Shown piece after piece: positions 24,331 to 35,485 of a DNA stretch of 48,913 nt. Made by a program: the position numbers and the translations under genes. Source of the DNA: an uncultured Pelagibacteraceae bacterium (lineage in GTDB: Bacteria; Pseudomonadota; Alphaproteobacteria; Pelagibacterales; Pelagibacteraceae); NCBI GenBank assembly GCA_902545555.1, contig CACCGK010000004.1, positions 1-48,913 on the forward strand. The letters run 5' to 3'. Under the pieces are notes generated by a model. That model was not told the origin of the DNA, made no database searches, and saw only the letters and a list, made by a program, of their open reading frames with translations. How positions within the stretch are numbered: position 1 is the stretch's first letter; every line of letters begins with the position of its first letter.

Positions 24331-24798
24331 ATGTTAAAATCGATAGAAGGCAATTTTGATAATCCCGAAGTTAATGAGCTTCTAACAAAACACTTTGTTG
24401 AGCTTAGAGCTGCTTCTCCAGAGGGAAGTGCTCACGTCCTAGATATTCTAGGTTTAAAAGTAACATCTATTAAATTTTGGAGTTTGTGGGATAATGAAAA
24501 ACTGATTGGTTGCGGTGCATTAAAATTTTTAGATAAAGAACATGGGGAATTTAAATCGATAAGAATTCATGACAATTTTAGAAACCAAGGGCAAGGGATT
24601 AATGTAATTAATCATTTAATTAATGAAGCTAAAAAGCTTAAAATAAAAAGATTAAGTATTGAAACAGGAGCAGGTGATTTTTTTATACCCGCAAGAAAAC
24701 TTTTCAAAAAAACTGGTTTCACAGTATGCGAACCTTTTGCACACTATAAAGAAGATATCAATTCTGTTTATTTAACTATGTTAATTGAGGATATTTAA
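24331..24798 (+). CDS. GNAT-family N-acetyltransferase
   Basis: 155 residues. The acetyl-CoA binding segment is FKSIRIHDNFRNQGQGINVINHLINEA (R/Q-x-x-G-x-G/A loop as RNQGQG). ETGAGDFFIPARKLFKKTGFTVCEPFAHYK is the C-terminal strand-helix typical of PhnO/YafP-like members. It probably acetylates a small amine; the substrate is unknown. It starts at the base following the purK stop codon, so it is translated with purEK. Confidence 0.85.
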   Translation: MLKSIEGNFDNPEVNELLTKHFVELRAASPEGSAHVLDILGLKVTSIKFWSLWDNEKLIGCGALKFLDKEHGEFKSIRIHDNFRNQGQGINVINHLINEAKKLKIKRLSIETGAGDFFIPARKLFKKTGFTVCEPFAHYKEDINSVYLTMLIEDI

Positions 24799-24915
24799 AA
24801 AATTATTTTTAATTATTGATCTATTTTGTTGACAAAACTCTATAAATTCTAAAGAAAGCCAATATTACTTAATTATAAGTAATAATTAAATATAACAAAA
24901 AGTAAGAAGAAAAAT

Positions 24916-25122
24916 ATGAGTCTACAAGGTAAAGTAAAATGGTTCAATCCAACCAAAGGTTTTGGTTTTATTGAAAGAGAAGATAAAGAAAAAGATGTGT
25001 TTGTACATGTTTCAGCAGTAAGAGACGCTGGTATGAACGGTTTAGATGAGGGTCAAGCTTTGACTTTCGATGTTGAAGATGGTCCTAAAGGTCCTTCAGC
25101 AGTTAACTTAAAAACTGCATAA
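24916..25122 (+). CDS. Cold-shock domain protein (CspA family)
   Basis: 68 residues, one cold-shock domain. [16 protein letters not shown] holds RNP-1 (KGFGFI) and DVFVHVSAV holds RNP-2. It binds single-stranded RNA or DNA. The AGAAGA before the ATG is a plausible ribosome-binding site. The 117-base leader begins with TTGACA at 24829-24834, but I find no well-spaced -10. A hairpin follows the gene. Confidence 0.92.
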   Translation: MSLQGKVKWFNPTKGFGFIEREDKEKDVFVHVSAVRDAGMNGLDEGQALTFDVEDGPKGPSAVNLKTA

Positions 25123-25136
25123 TTTCACACTTCCTG

Positions 25137-25183
25137 TTGGCTGAAAAATTTATTTTACTTAAGGAAATTTATTATTCAGCCAA
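25137..25183 (+). terminator. Long hairpin after the cold-shock gene
   Basis: Arms TTGGCTGAA and TTCAGCCAA pair perfectly across a 29-base AT-rich loop that can pair partly. It begins 14 bases after the stop. It may be a transcription end or 3' stabiliser; no strong T-tract follows, so it is an uncertain terminator. Confidence 0.45.
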
Positions 25184-25254
25184 TACCTTATTTAATAACA
25201 ACCTTTTAACACATTTATTGATTATAGATTGAAATTAATAAATTGATCAAAATT

Positions 25255-26001
25255 ATGATTGGAATTTTAGGTGGAATGGGAACACAAGCTGGTCTTGATT
25301 TGTGTAATAAGCTTGCTGTCCTGAATAGAGGAAAAATTGATCAAGAGTATCCATTATTTTTACTTTATAATAAATCAAACATTCCCGGCAGACCTGAATC
25401 TATAGGCTCTCACACTAAAAATCTTTCAAACAAATCTACAAATAAAAAAAGTAAAGAAAAATATAACAAAGTTTTAAAGAGCTTACTCAAAGGTTGTAAG
25501 CTTCTAGAAAAGAATAAATGTAAATTTATAGTTATACCTTGCAATACGGCCCATTATTGGTTCGATGATTTACAAAATAAAGTTAATATTCCAATAATCA
25601 ATATGCCAAAAGAAGTTTTCAAATTTACAAAAAAAAAATGTAAGAAAAGCTCCAAAGTTGGTCTCTTAGCAACGGAAGGTACTCTTAGAACTGGAGTTTA
25701 TAAAAAATTTTTTGAAAAAGATTATCAATTGATAGAGCCATCTCAAAAAATACAAAAAATGTCAGTTAATAAATCAATTAAATTAGTTAAAATGGGTAAT
25801 GTAAAGGCTGCAGCAAAAGCAATTAAACCTGCAATTGACTCCTTAATTAAAATGAAATGTAAAAAAATTATTTTAGGATGTACAGAGCTACCTATTGCAA
25901 TTTTTGCATTTAAATCATTTAAAAATGTTAAATCCTCAAAAGTTTTCTTAGATCCTAACTTAATTTTGGCTCATTCAGCTATGGTCAAGTATAAAAATTA
26001 G
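25255..26001 (+). CDS. Aspartate/glutamate racemase family protein
   Basis: 248 residues from the ATG at 25255; an in-frame TTG four codons earlier is less likely because the family begins directly with MIGILGGMG. Both catalytic cysteines are visible: Cys96 in VIPCNTAHYW and Cys209 in ILGCTELPIA. Expected to interconvert L- and D-aspartate or glutamate, or a related amino acid, in the cytosol. A Lys-rich insert (about 54-75) is typical of the AT-rich genome. The next gene starts four bases after the stop. Confidence 0.85.
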   Translation: MIGILGGMGTQAGLDLCNKLAVLNRGKIDQEYPLFLLYNKSNIPGRPESIGSHTKNLSNKSTNKKSKEKYNKVLKSLLKGCKLLEKNKCKFIVIPCNTAHYWFDDLQNKVNIPIINMPKEVFKFTKKKCKKSSKVGLLATEGTLRTGVYKKFFEKDYQLIEPSQKIQKMSVNKSIKLVKMGNVKAAAKAIKPAIDSLIKMKCKKIILGCTELPIAIFAFKSFKNVKSSKVFLDPNLILAHSAMVKYKN

Positions 26002-26004
26002 TTT

Positions 26005-26445
26005 ATGTCTAACAAGACTGAAAAGCCATATGTGTTGAGAGCTGCTGAATTTGTTTATTCAAATATAATAGAAATTAAAAAACAAAATCCTGAAATCAAT
26101 AATATACAAGCTTTTGAAATTTTCATGACTACTAAGGAATATGACATTTTAAGTTCTGGAGAATTTCATGATAAATGGTTTTTAGAGCTTAAGAATAATA
26201 AATTTATTGATACTGTTACCAAAAATAAAATTAATGAAGAAACTTTAAGACTTTTAGAACTACAAAAAGATTCTATGATAAAATTTTTAATGAAGATACC
26301 AAAGCTATATTATACTAAGAGTCATTTTCCACTAGAAATTTCACAGAGAGCTTTTGATCACTTGTGGAGGGTCTGTGAAAGCTATGAAATGTGGTGTAAA
26401 GAAACTAAACAAGAAAATCTAATAATTCTTAATGTTATTGAGTAA
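26005..26445 (+). CDS. Hypothetical protein (146 residues)
   Basis: No family recognised. Soluble and helical in appearance, with aromatic and charged residues (SNIIEIKKQNPEIN, FHDKWFLELKNN, RAFDHLWRVCESYEMW). No signal peptide. It follows the racemase gene by four bases on the same strand and overlaps the convergent hypothetical gene by 11 bases at its end. Confidence 0.55.
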   Translation: MSNKTEKPYVLRAAEFVYSNIIEIKKQNPEINNIQAFEIFMTTKEYDILSSGEFHDKWFLELKNNKFIDTVTKNKINEETLRLLELQKDSMIKFLMKIPKLYYTKSHFPLEISQRAFDHLWRVCESYEMWCKETKQENLIILNVIE

Positions 26446-26824
26446 TATTATTTAAATTAAGTTTTAATCTAGTGATATTTATTCTTTTTTTAACTAATTT
26501 TTGTAAATTTTGATCATCTAATTTTTTTCTTGTAATCTTAATTCTATTTTCAAGTAACTTGATTAAGTCCTCATCTAGCGAAGTTTTTTCCATTTTTTTA
26601 TCTGTTTCTACTTTGTTTAATGTTTCTTTAATAAACATCAAAGAATTTTTGCCAGTTTCTTTTTCTATTTTTTTATTAATTATGAATTGTGCACTTGCTT
26701 TATAGACATTCCCTGAAGTGATAACGGTTACACCTGGTCCAACAAATGAAAAAAGGGGCACAAAACCAGTCAAAAAGAAAAAAGACAGTATAATCGTTAA
26801 AAGTCTAAACAATCTAAAATTCAT
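26435..26824 (-). CDS. Secreted or membrane-anchored hypothetical protein
   Basis: 129 residues. The N-terminal hydrophobic segment (LLTIILSFFFLTGFVPLFSF) is a signal anchor. GPGVTVITSGNVYKASAQFIIN follows, then a Lys/Leu-rich, likely coiled-coil half (about 55-120). No family recognised; resembles small cell-envelope proteins of unknown role. ATG at 26822-26824. It is divergent from the EamA transporter across 103 bases. Confidence 0.55.
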   Translation of the reverse strand: MNFRLFRLLTIILSFFFLTGFVPLFSFVGPGVTVITSGNVYKASAQFIINKKIEKETGKNSLMFIKETLNKVETDKKMEKTSLDEDLIKLLENRIKITRKKLDDQNLQKLVKKRINITRLKLNLNNITQ

Positions 26825-26927
26825 TATTAAATCTTAGGTGATTTGATATTTCATTTCTACAAATAATTTGTTCATTATAGGTATTGATTTATTTGATTTT
26901 AGTAAATTTATTTGATTATTAAATACA

Positions 26928-27776
26928 ATGATTAAAATATTTCCTTTCATATTCATACTTTTATGGTCTTCTGCTTTTATAACTACTAAACCTATCATAG
27001 ACAATAGTGATCCATTTGCTGCTCTTTTTTTTAGATTTGCAATAGTTGCTTTTGGTTTTTTTTTATTTTCTATTTATTCAAAACAAAAAATTTTAGTAAG
27101 CAAAAGAAACTTTTTTGAATCTTTTTTTAGTGGTGTCTTATTTCATGGTTTTTATCTTGGTGGTGTCTTTTACTCAATTTCAATAGGTATGCCTACAGCA
27201 ATTGCAGCATTAATTGTAACTCTTCAACCAATACTCACAAATGCATTGAGCGGTCCTGTCTTAAATGAAAAAGTATCTACAAAACAATGGATTGGTGTTT
27301 TATTAGGATTTGCTGGTGCAGGACTTGTATTGGGTTTTGATATTGGTTCAAAAATACCAGCAGCAGGATTGATGGCAACAATAATTGCTTTATTAGCAAT
27401 TACATTTTCAACTTTATGGCAAAAAAAATTAAGCAATAACTTACCTTTATCTGTAAGTAATATGAATCAAGCTATTGGTGGTTGTTTGTTTCATTTATTA
27501 ATTATTATTTTGTTTGTTGATCCATATATTAATTTCTCACAAACTTTTATTATTGCAATGGGCCATCAAATATTTTTGGTATCATTTGGAGCATTTACAA
27601 TATTAATGTTTTTAATTAAAAATAATTCAGCAAGCAAAACTGTTTCTATATTTTTTTTAATACCAGCAACGTCTGCTTTTATGGCATGGCTTTTCTTAAA
27701 TGAAGGTTTAACTAGTTTAGATTTAATTGGATTTCTAATTACCTCTATAGGTGTTTATATTGCAACAAGAGATTGA
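26928..27776 (+). CDS. EamA/DMT-family transporter
   Basis: 282 residues, about ten membrane segments in two EamA repeats. FIFILLWSSAFITTKPIID begins the first and GLMATIIALLAITFSTLWQKK the second. GLTSLDLIGFLITSIGVYIATRD is the usual end. Such proteins export metabolites or amino acids in the inner membrane; the substrate is unknown. It ends 10 bases before the convergent soxG. Confidence 0.85.
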   Translation: MIKIFPFIFILLWSSAFITTKPIIDNSDPFAALFFRFAIVAFGFFLFSIYSKQKILVSKRNFFESFFSGVLFHGFYLGGVFYSISIGMPTAIAALIVTLQPILTNALSGPVLNEKVSTKQWIGVLLGFAGAGLVLGFDIGSKIPAAGLMATIIALLAITFSTLWQKKLSNNLPLSVSNMNQAIGGCLFHLLIIILFVDPYINFSQTFIIAMGHQIFLVSFGAFTILMFLIKNNSASKTVSIFFLIPATSAFMAWLFLNEGLTSLDLIGFLITSIGVYIATRD

Positions 27777-27786
27777 AAATTTAAGT

Positions 27787-28374
27787 TTACAAAGTCTCAA
27801 AGCCAAACTCTAGAGATGCGTCTGTAATTGAATGATATAAAGATTCACCGAAACTTCTTAGAGCAAATAACCTTACTTTATTTGGATTTTCACCCAACTT
27901 ATCTACAGTAAAAGCTATTCCATTATAAGTTGAGTTTATTGAATTATTTTTATACAATGTATTAAAATTAAAAGGACATCCTTTTTTTAAAACTTCTATA
28001 GAGTCATTACCTTCGATTTCAATAATAGCTCTAGAATGAGATAAATCTGTTATAGCAAAATCTGTATCTTTAAATTTGTCTACTACATTTTTTATTAAAT
28101 CTTTTTTTGTTGAAACTAAAAGCCAGTTTTTTGGTCCATTCCACATAATCCTTGTATTTTCATTGAATACTACTGTTAAAGGTTCATTTTTTAATTTTAA
28201 ACCATCAATATCAATACCCTCAAATGAAACTGAAGAATTTTTGTACTGAACTATTTGAACAATTAATAAATTTTTGATTTCAGATATTTTAAGTAAATCG
28301 TTTACATTTTTACCTTCATAATCTCCGAATTGACCTTTTGCATGAACATTTGATAAAGCTGAAATTAATGTCAT
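27787..28374 (-). CDS. soxG: Sarcosine oxidase gamma subunit SoxG
   Basis: 195 residues. It resembles SoxG: a truncated GcvT-like fold with [16 protein letters not shown] and [31 protein letters not shown]. SoxG is the small structural subunit of heterotetrameric sarcosine oxidase. The ATGA overlap with soxA and the order B-D-A-G match the known operon. The C-terminus [24 protein letters not shown] is typical. Confidence 0.85.
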   Translation of the reverse strand: MTLISALSNVHAKGQFGDYEGKNVNDLLKISEIKNLLIVQIVQYKNSSVSFEGIDIDGLKLKNEPLTVVFNENTRIMWNGPKNWLLVSTKKDLIKNVVDKFKDTDFAITDLSHSRAIIEIEGNDSIEVLKKGCPFNFNTLYKNNSINSTYNGIAFTVDKLGENPNKVRLFALRSFGESLYHSITDASLEFGFETL

Positions 28375-31367
28375 GATCTAACTCTTTCACCTTTCGGGTC
28401 TACATAATGTGATGAAACTATCTCAACTGGTATTACTTTGTTTTTAAGTGGCGACATCGCAAAAAGCTTTTGACCGATCATATTTTTTCCATCTTTCAAA
28501 ATTGCCAAAGAAAAAGGATTGTCATATTCAACGCTCCAGCATGATGCAGAGATATGACCTAGTTTTGGATTTGGCAATGGTGCTTTATCATCTTTAACTA
28601 AATGAGAGCCTTCTGGTATACTTGTTTGTTTATCTAATGGAACTACCCCTACTATTCTCTGTCTATCTTCAGCAGTAAATGCAGTTCGTTGTAGTGATCT
28701 TTTTCCAATAAAATCTTTCTTTTTACTAACAAGACCTTCTAGGGCGTTATCGAATGGAATTGTTCTACCATCAAGTTCTGATCCAGCAACATGTCCCATT
28801 TCAATTCTAAGAGTTGATAATGCTTCTGTTCCATATGGTTGAATATTAAATTCCTCACCAACTTCCATTATTTTTTCCCACATGAAATTTCCATAATGAG
28901 ATTCAACATTCACTTCATAAGCAAGCTCACCTGAGAACGAAATTCTAAATATTCTTGCTTTAACACCAAATAAATCTCCCTCCATATAGCCCATGAAAGG
29001 CAAACCTTCATTTGATACATCTAAATTTGTAAATAATTTTCGTAATAAATCTCTAGATTTAGGTCCAGCGATAGCTGCTCCTGCCCACTGTTCTGTAGTT
29101 GAAACTACATTCACATTTAATTCTGGCCAAACTAGTTGCAAATAATATTCTAAATGCGAAAGAACGTTAGCTGCTTGAGCTGTCGTAGTAGTCATATGAT
29201 AATGATTTTCTGAAATTCTTGTAGTTGTTCCGTCATCCATAACAATTCCATCTTCTCTTAACATTACACCATATCTAGCTTTACCAACTGGTAGCTTCAA
29301 CCATGCATTTGTATAGACTCTATTTAATAACTCTGCTGCATCAGGACCTTTGATATCAATTTTACCTAATGTAGTTACATCGCAAACACCAACATTTGTT
29401 CTTACATTTTTTGCTTCTCTTTTAGAGGCCTCAAATAAATTTTCATTTCCTCTTTTATAATATCTTGGTCTTAACCAAACACCTGCATCAACAAAAACTG
29501 CATTATTTTTTTCATGCCATGAGTGCATTGGAGATTTTCTTGTTGGTTTTGTATGTTTACCAACCTCTCTTCCTACTATTGCTCCAATAGAAACAGGCGT
29601 ATATGGAGGCCTAAAAGTCGTATGACCTACCGCAGGAACAACTTTGTTTTCAATTTCGGATACTAATTGCAATCCATTTAAGTTACTTGTTTTTCCTTGA
29701 TCTGTTGCCATTCCTAGAGTGGTATATCTTTTAACGTGTTCAATTGATCGATACCCTTCTCTTAAAGCTATTTCTACATCAGATACCGCTACATCATTTT
29801 GAAAATCTAAAAATCTTTTATAATTTTTACCTTTTGGTAATGGAACACACCAAAACTTATCATGTTGAGAAGATTTCTTTTCAACAACATTTGGAATAGC
29901 TATCTTATTATCATTTTCAGTAATTTTTTTTGATAATTCACTTCCTGCTGTGAATGACGATTTTAAAGTTTCCTCTAGTGAAAATACACCATTAGCTGCA
30001 CCTAAAGTGATTTCATTTTGTTTTGATTGCCCTGGAACAAATGCATCAATTTCCTCTTTAAACTTTGTTTTATTTCCTGATTGTGAAGCTAAATGGATAG
30101 TTGGCGTCCAAAAACCTGAAACACAAATACAATCACATTGAATATTTTCTATCTTACCAAGTTGTTTTTTATCTTCAGAAATACTTGCAATATCTGCAGA
30201 TTTTACTTTTTTGTATCCTTGTGCAGCAACAACAACATATGAATTTTTAATATTAATTCCTAAATTTTTTGCCTCATCAATTATTTCTGACTCAGAATTT
30301 TTTCTTGAGTCTAAAACAACTGGATCTACTCCATGTTTTTTAAATTCAATTGCTGTTTCGTATCCACTATCGTTATTTGTAAATACCAATGGTTTTCTTC
30401 CAACTAAAACACCATATACTTTTAAATATTCTTTAGCAGCTGAAGAAAGCATTACCCCTGGTGTATCATTATTTCCAAAAACTATTGGTCTTTCAATTGA
30501 TCCTGAGGAAATCAAAACTTCTTTTGCTCGAATGTACCATAACCTTTTGTTAGGGTGATATTTTTTAGTTGATGGTAAATGATCACTAACTTTTTCTGAC
30601 ATCACAAGCATGTTGTGATCATAGTATCCAAAAATTTGAGATCTGTTTTTTACAACAACATTTGGCATAGTTTTGAGTTCTGCAATTATCCCCTCAGCCC
30701 AATCTTTTCCTGATTGATTGCCAATATTGACATCACTAGTTAATAAAGATCCACCAAATCTTGGTTTATCTTCAGCTAAAATTACTTTAGCTCCATTTTT
30801 TGCTGCTGCATATGCACCAGCTAATCCCGAAGGTCCTGAGCCTGCAATTAATAAATCACAATATTCGTACTTATGTTCATACCTTTCTTTATCATGTTTA
30901 GTTGAAGCTACACCTAAACCAGCTGCTTTTCTTATAAAAGGCTCATAAATTCGATACCAAAAACTTTTTGGCCACATAAAAGTTTTATAATAAAAACCTG
31001 CTGGCAAAAAAATTCTCAAAAAATTATTGATTGCACCTATGTCAAAATTAACACTTGGCCAACAATTAACACTTTTTGCTTCTAAACCTTCAAATAGTTC
31101 CTGCTCTGTTGCTTTAATATTAGGTTCTGTTTCACCATTTCTAAAAAGTTGAACAATTGCATAAGGTTCGTCTACACCTGCTCCAAAGAAACCTCTAGGT
31201 CTGTGATATTTAAAACTTCTTCCTACTAAATGAACCCCATTTGCTAATAAAGCTGAGGCTAATGTGTCACCCTCATAACCGAAGTAAGTTTTACCATTAA
31301 ATTTAAAAGATAACTTTTTAGCTCTATTTATTAATCCCTCATTTTCAATTCTAAAAGCTTGAGTCAT
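28371..31367 (-). CDS. soxA: Sarcosine oxidase alpha subunit SoxA
   Basis: 998 residues, the usual length. An N-terminal Fer2_4-like/beta region ([22 protein letters not shown]) is followed by a Rossmann NAD domain ([16 protein letters not shown], about 174-189). The C-terminal half is a GcvT-like THF domain (about 610-998) with [13 protein letters not shown]. It joins SoxB, D and G to oxidise sarcosine to glycine, with the methyl carbon going to methylene-THF. It overlaps soxD by one base (TAATG) and soxG by four (ATGA). Confidence 0.95.
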   Translation of the reverse strand: MTQAFRIENEGLINRAKKLSFKFNGKTYFGYEGDTLASALLANGVHLVGRSFKYHRPRGFFGAGVDEPYAIVQLFRNGETEPNIKATEQELFEGLEAKSVNCWPSVNFDIGAINNFLRIFLPAGFYYKTFMWPKSFWYRIYEPFIRKAAGLGVASTKHDKERYEHKYEYCDLLIAGSGPSGLAGAYAAAKNGAKVILAEDKPRFGGSLLTSDVNIGNQSGKDWAEGIIAELKTMPNVVVKNRSQIFGYYDHNMLVMSEKVSDHLPSTKKYHPNKRLWYIRAKEVLISSGSIERPIVFGNNDTPGVMLSSAAKEYLKVYGVLVGRKPLVFTNNDSGYETAIEFKKHGVDPVVLDSRKNSESEIIDEAKNLGINIKNSYVVVAAQGYKKVKSADIASISEDKKQLGKIENIQCDCICVSGFWTPTIHLASQSGNKTKFKEEIDAFVPGQSKQNEITLGAANGVFSLEETLKSSFTAGSELSKKITENDNKIAIPNVVEKKSSQHDKFWCVPLPKGKNYKRFLDFQNDVAVSDVEIALREGYRSIEHVKRYTTLGMATDQGKTSNLNGLQLVSEIENKVVPAVGHTTFRPPYTPVSIGAIVGREVGKHTKPTRKSPMHSWHEKNNAVFVDAGVWLRPRYYKRGNENLFEASKREAKNVRTNVGVCDVTTLGKIDIKGPDAAELLNRVYTNAWLKLPVGKARYGVMLREDGIVMDDGTTTRISENHYHMTTTTAQAANVLSHLEYYLQLVWPELNVNVVSTTEQWAGAAIAGPKSRDLLRKLFTNLDVSNEGLPFMGYMEGDLFGVKARIFRISFSGELAYEVNVESHYGNFMWEKIMEVGEEFNIQPYGTEALSTLRIEMGHVAGSELDGRTIPFDNALEGLVSKKKDFIGKRSLQRTAFTAEDRQRIVGVVPLDKQTSIPEGSHLVKDDKAPLPNPKLGHISASCWSVEYDNPFSLAILKDGKNMIGQKLFAMSPLKNKVIPVEIVSSHYVDPKGERVRS

Positions 31368-31636
31368 TAAGCAACTTCCTCATCAGCTTTAAATGTTCTA
31401 AAAATTTCATGGGTTACAGTATCTCTCTCAACCTTTATCCATTGTCTACATCCAGAAATATGTTGCCATAGCTCTAAATGTTTTCCTCTTAAACTTTTTC
31501 TATTGTAAACAAAATTATCCCATTCTTGATCAGAAACTTCTTTATTAAGTTCTGGTCTTTTAACGCTTGCATCGCCACCATACGAAAATTCATTTTGAGA
31601 TCTCATTCCACAGTGTGGACAATTTATGTAAAGCAT
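31367..31636 (-). CDS. soxD: Sarcosine oxidase delta subunit SoxD
   Basis: 89 residues. Zinc ligands Cys6, Cys9, His59 and Cys63 (CPHCG; WQHISGC) sit at the positions described for SoxD. It is the small zinc subunit holding the complex together. It starts directly at the soxB stop (no spacer) and overlaps soxA by one base. Confidence 0.95.
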   Translation of the reverse strand: MLYINCPHCGMRSQNEFSYGGDASVKRPELNKEVSDQEWDNFVYNRKSLRGKHLELWQHISGCRQWIKVERDTVTHEIFRTFKADEEVA

Positions 31637-32893
31637 TTACGATATCCAGGTTTTTGTTCCAAGTCCCTTTTCATCAATAAGATGGCCAGTATTAAATCTA
31701 TTTAAGCTATAGCCAGCATTTAATTCATGCACTCTATCTTGTGCAATTGTGTGTGCAAATGTCCATCCTGATGCTGGTGTTGCTTTAAATCCTCCGTAGC
31801 ACCATCCGCAATTTAAATACAATCCTTCAATATGTGTTTTATCAATAATTGGTGAACCGTCCATTGACATATCCATTATACCACCCCAAGTTCTCAACAT
31901 TTTTAATTTACTTAAAAATGGCATCATAGCTATTCCCTCAGTTAAAACGTGTTGTAAAGTTGGTAAATTTCCTCTCTGAGCATAACTATTATATCCATCA
32001 AGATCACCACCCATTACCATCTCGCCTTTGTCTGATTGACTTACATAAAAGTGTCCTGCACCAAACGTTACTACATTATCTAAAACTGGTTTTACTGGTT
32101 CAGAAACACATGCTTGAAGTAAATGAGTTTCAATTGGTAAAGTCATGTTTAATTTTTCTGCTAAAATATTTGTGCTTCCAGCAACACATATACCAACTTT
32201 TTTAGCTTTAATATTTCCTCTTGAAGTTCTTATTCCTTTTATTTTACCAGCCACAACGTCAAAACCTGTTACTTCGCAGTTTTGAATTATATCTACACCC
32301 ATAGAGTCTGCCTGACGCGCATATCCCCAAGCAACTGCATCATGCCTTGCTGTACCTGCACTTGGCTGCATTAATCCTCCAAAAATTGGAAACCTTACAT
32401 TTTCAGAAAAATCAGCCATTGGAATGATTTCTCTAACTTGTTCTCTATTAAGTAAAACTGCATCAATTCCATTTAATCTCATTGAATTTCCTCTTCGAGC
32501 GTAAGCATTCATTTGTGCATCAGAGTGTGCAAGATTAATTATTCCTCTTGGTGAAAACATTACGTTGTAGTTTAAATCTTGACTCATTTTTCTCCATAAA
32601 TCCATTCCAAACTCACTGAAAAGACCATTTTCATCGTGCATATAATTTGATCTTATTATTGTAGTGTTACGTCCAACGTTTCCACCACCTATCCAACCTT
32701 TTTCTATAATTGCTACGTTGGTAATATTATGTTCTTTAGCAAGATAATAAGCTGTAGCTAAGCCATGGCCCCCACCACCTATAATTACAACATCATATTC
32801 CTCTTTAGGTGTTGGGTCTTTCCAGGCCAGATCCCAATTTTCATGGTTTGAAAAAGCATTTTTAACAAGGTTAAATATAGAATATTTTTGCAT
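31637..32893 (-). CDS. soxB: Sarcosine oxidase beta subunit SoxB
   Basis: 418 residues. FAD-binding VVIIGGGGHGLATAYYLA (about 36-53). GTARHDAVAWG holds His184, at the position that carries covalent FMN in SoxB. It is the catalytic subunit that oxidises sarcosine. ATG at 32891-32893; no clear ribosome-binding site. The 129-base gap to divergent fhs holds the promoters of both. Confidence 0.95.
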   Translation of the reverse strand: MQKYSIFNLVKNAFSNHENWDLAWKDPTPKEEYDVVIIGGGGHGLATAYYLAKEHNITNVAIIEKGWIGGGNVGRNTTIIRSNYMHDENGLFSEFGMDLWRKMSQDLNYNVMFSPRGIINLAHSDAQMNAYARRGNSMRLNGIDAVLLNREQVREIIPMADFSENVRFPIFGGLMQPSAGTARHDAVAWGYARQADSMGVDIIQNCEVTGFDVVAGKIKGIRTSRGNIKAKKVGICVAGSTNILAEKLNMTLPIETHLLQACVSEPVKPVLDNVVTFGAGHFYVSQSDKGEMVMGGDLDGYNSYAQRGNLPTLQHVLTEGIAMMPFLSKLKMLRTWGGIMDMSMDGSPIIDKTHIEGLYLNCGWCYGGFKATPASGWTFAHTIAQDRVHELNAGYSLNRFNTGHLIDEKGLGTKTWIS

Positions 32894-33022
32894 CAGCTAA
32901 TTTTATAACAATCTATTTAAATAGTGCTTATTTTTTTTATATATATTTTTTAGAAGTTTCCAAAAATAACAAAAAGGGATAAGAAGTCACAGATAAAAAA
33001 CTTTTAATTTATTTGATTATTT

Positions 33023-34705
33023 ATGACTGAAGTAAAATCTGACATTCAAATAGCTCGAGAAGCTAAGATGCAACCAATAAAAGATATACTTTCTAAGGTT
33101 GGAGTACCGGATGAAAATTTTGCTTTTAGTCCAATGGGTAGACACATAGCCAAAATAAATTTGGAATATTTAAATACTCTTAAAGAAGAGAATGGCAAAT
33201 TAATTTTAGTTACTGCAATTACTCCCACTCCAGCCGGTGAAGGTAAAACTACAACTTCTGTTGGTTTAAATGATGGTTTAAATAAAATTGGAAAAAAATC
33301 TATTGTTTGTTTAAGGGAACCAAGTCTTGGTCCATCATTTGGAATGAAGGGTGGAGCTGCTGGTGGTGGTTATGCCCAAGTAGTACCAATGGAACAAATC
33401 AATCTTCATTTTACAGGTGACTTTCATGCTATTACTTCTGCTCATAATTTATTATCTGCATTAATTGATAATCATATCTATTGGGGCAACAAACTTAACA
33501 TTGATGTTAGAAGAGTTGTTTGGAGAAGAGTAATGGATATGAATGATAGATCGTTAAGATCTATTATTGTTGATCTAGGAGGAGTAGCTAATGGTTACCC
33601 AAGGCAAGATAGTTTCGATATTACAGTTGCATCTGAGCTTATGGCTATTTTTTGTTTAGCAACAGACTTAAAAGATTTAGAAAACAGAATTGGAAATATT
33701 ACAATTGGTTATACAAGAGATAAGCAATCAATTTATGCAAAAGATTTAAATGCACAAGGCCCGATGACTGTTTTGCTTAAGGAAGCAATAAGACCCAATG
33801 TAACTCAAACTCTAGAAAACAATCCTGCAATAATTCATGGTGGCCCTTTTGCAAATATTGCTCATGGATGTAATTCAGTTATTGCAACTAAAGCTGGACT
33901 TAAATTAGCTGACTACGTTGTAACAGAGGCAGGATTCGGAGCTGATTTGGGAGCTGAAAAATTTCTGGATATTAAGTGTAGAAAATCTGGTCTAAAACCA
34001 GATTGTGTTGTCATTGTTGCAACTATAAGAGCACTGAAAATGCATGGAGGTGTTGCTAAAGAAGATTTAAAAAAAGAAAATGTATCAGCACTTAAAGAGG
34101 GGATGGTAAATTTACGTAGACATATTAATAATATTAGAAAATTTGGATTACCTGTTACTGTTGCAGTTAATCATTTTATTACTGATACTGAAAATGAAAT
34201 GAAAACCTTGCTAGATTTTTGTGAAACGCAAGGAGTAAAAGCCTCTAAATGTACTCATTGGTCAAATGGAAGTGAAGGAACTATTGAACTGGCTAAAAAT
34301 GTTACAGAAATTTGTGAAGATAAAAAAGATACATTTAAATTTTTATATGAGGATGATCTTCCGTTATTCAAAAAAATAGAAAAAATTGCACAAGAAATTT
34401 ATAGCGCATCTGAAGTGGTAGCTGATACAAAAGTTAGACAACAATTAAAAGATTTTGAAGAAAAAGGTTACGGTAAGTTACCTGTTTGTATTGCAAAAAC
34501 TCAATATAGTTTTTCAACAGATCCAAATTTAAAAGGTGCACCTACAGGTCATGTTTTGCCTGTAAGAGAGGTAAGACTTTCTTCAGGTGCTGAATTTATA
34601 GTTGTTGTGTGTGGAGAAATTATGACAATGCCAGGTCTTCCAAGAGTTCCTGCAGCCGACTCAATAAAATTAAATGACAAGGGTGAAATAGAAGGTTTAT
34701 TCTAA
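33023..34705 (+). CDS. fhs: Formate-tetrahydrofolate ligase Fhs
   Basis: 560 residues, the full length. The P-loop [16 protein letters not shown] (about 67-82) is characteristic, followed by [12 protein letters not shown] and [10 protein letters not shown]. It links formate to THF with ATP to make 10-formyl-THF, or runs in reverse to harvest ATP from C1 oxidation. It is divergent from soxBDAG, whose demethylation loads THF. The end overlaps the convergent amidotransferase gene by nine bases. Confidence 0.95.
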   Translation: MTEVKSDIQIAREAKMQPIKDILSKVGVPDENFAFSPMGRHIAKINLEYLNTLKEENGKLILVTAITPTPAGEGKTTTSVGLNDGLNKIGKKSIVCLREPSLGPSFGMKGGAAGGGYAQVVPMEQINLHFTGDFHAITSAHNLLSALIDNHIYWGNKLNIDVRRVVWRRVMDMNDRSLRSIIVDLGGVANGYPRQDSFDITVASELMAIFCLATDLKDLENRIGNITIGYTRDKQSIYAKDLNAQGPMTVLLKEAIRPNVTQTLENNPAIIHGGPFANIAHGCNSVIATKAGLKLADYVVTEAGFGADLGAEKFLDIKCRKSGLKPDCVVIVATIRALKMHGGVAKEDLKKENVSALKEGMVNLRRHINNIRKFGLPVTVAVNHFITDTENEMKTLLDFCETQGVKASKCTHWSNGSEGTIELAKNVTEICEDKKDTFKFLYEDDLPLFKKIEKIAQEIYSASEVVADTKVRQQLKDFEEKGYGKLPVCIAKTQYSFSTDPNLKGAPTGHVLPVREVRLSSGAEFIVVVCGEIMTMPGLPRVPAADSIKLNDKGEIEGLF

Positions 34706-35485
34706 ATTTAAGTAGTCTAACCAGTTCTCCAATTCTCTCATTCTAGAGACTTTATCTAATTTATTATTCTCAGTTTCTATATGTTTAATGTGATTATCTA
34801 TCTCATTCTCATCTTTAAAAGCACCTTTTTCTAAAAGTCTCTCTTTTCTGAAAATAATCAAATTGATCATTTTATTATAAGTTATCTCAGGGTGGTATTG
34901 AAGGCCCCATATATTACAGTTACCAACTTTGAAATTTATTCCTTGAACATTATTTATTGAGTTTGAGGCTAATAAAATTGAATTTTCTGGCATTGTAACT
35001 ACTTCATCAAAATTAAATGCTGGAGTATTGAATTTTTGATCTTTATTTTTATAGAGTGGATGATTTAAACCAATTTCATTAATTTCTATATTTGAGGCAA
35101 TCCCTCGATGAGATCCTTTTGTCGCTTTTTTTACCTCTCCTCCTGCTGCGGTCACAGCAACTTGCATACCCCAACATATTGCTAAAATTTTTTTAATTTT
35201 TTTCTGACACTCTTTCATAAATTCAATTTGTCTTTTTATTTCTGGGGTATTATTATAAATATTTAAACTACTTCCGCCCCAAATAAGGCCATCGTAACTT
35301 TCGAGTGCATCAATATTTTTATCAATGTTTTCATCTGATGAAGGATTAACCACGTGGGTTTCTAACTTATCAGTGAAATAAGCCAAACTATCTTTAAGAC
35401 TTTCTGTATGTGTTTGAATTCCAGCCTCAGAAAAAATTTGATTTTCTTCTTGCAAGTTTCCTTCTACTATCAATATTTTTTTCAT
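34697..35485 (-). CDS. Class I glutamine amidotransferase-like protein
   Basis: 262 residues. Catalytic triad visible: Cys104 (AICWGMQ), His198 and Glu200 (YHPEIT). It resembles GuaA-type amidotransferase domains that act alone or with a partner (gamma-glutamyl hydrolysis or transfer). No synthetase domain or partner is seen nearby. In this methylamine context, hydrolysis of a gamma-glutamyl amide is an idea only. It is joined to the alcohol dehydrogenase by a TAATG overlap. Confidence 0.8.
   Translation of the reverse strand: MKKILIVEGNLQEENQIFSEAGIQTHTESLKDSLAYFTDKLETHVVNPSSDENIDKNIDALESYDGLIWGGSSLNIYNNTPEIKRQIEFMKECQKKIKKILAICWGMQVAVTAAGGEVKKATKGSHRGIASNIEINEIGLNHPLYKNKDQKFNTPAFNFDEVVTMPENSILLASNSINNVQGINFKVGNCNIWGLQYHPEITYNKMINLIIFRKERLLEKGAFKDENEIDNHIKHIETENNKLDKVSRMRELENWLDYLNLE

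Noticed and set aside
24829-24853. Consensus promoter for the cold-shock gene (TTGACA at 24829)
   Set aside because: No -10 element lies at 16-18 bases spacing, so I list only the -35-like hexamer in the gene entry.
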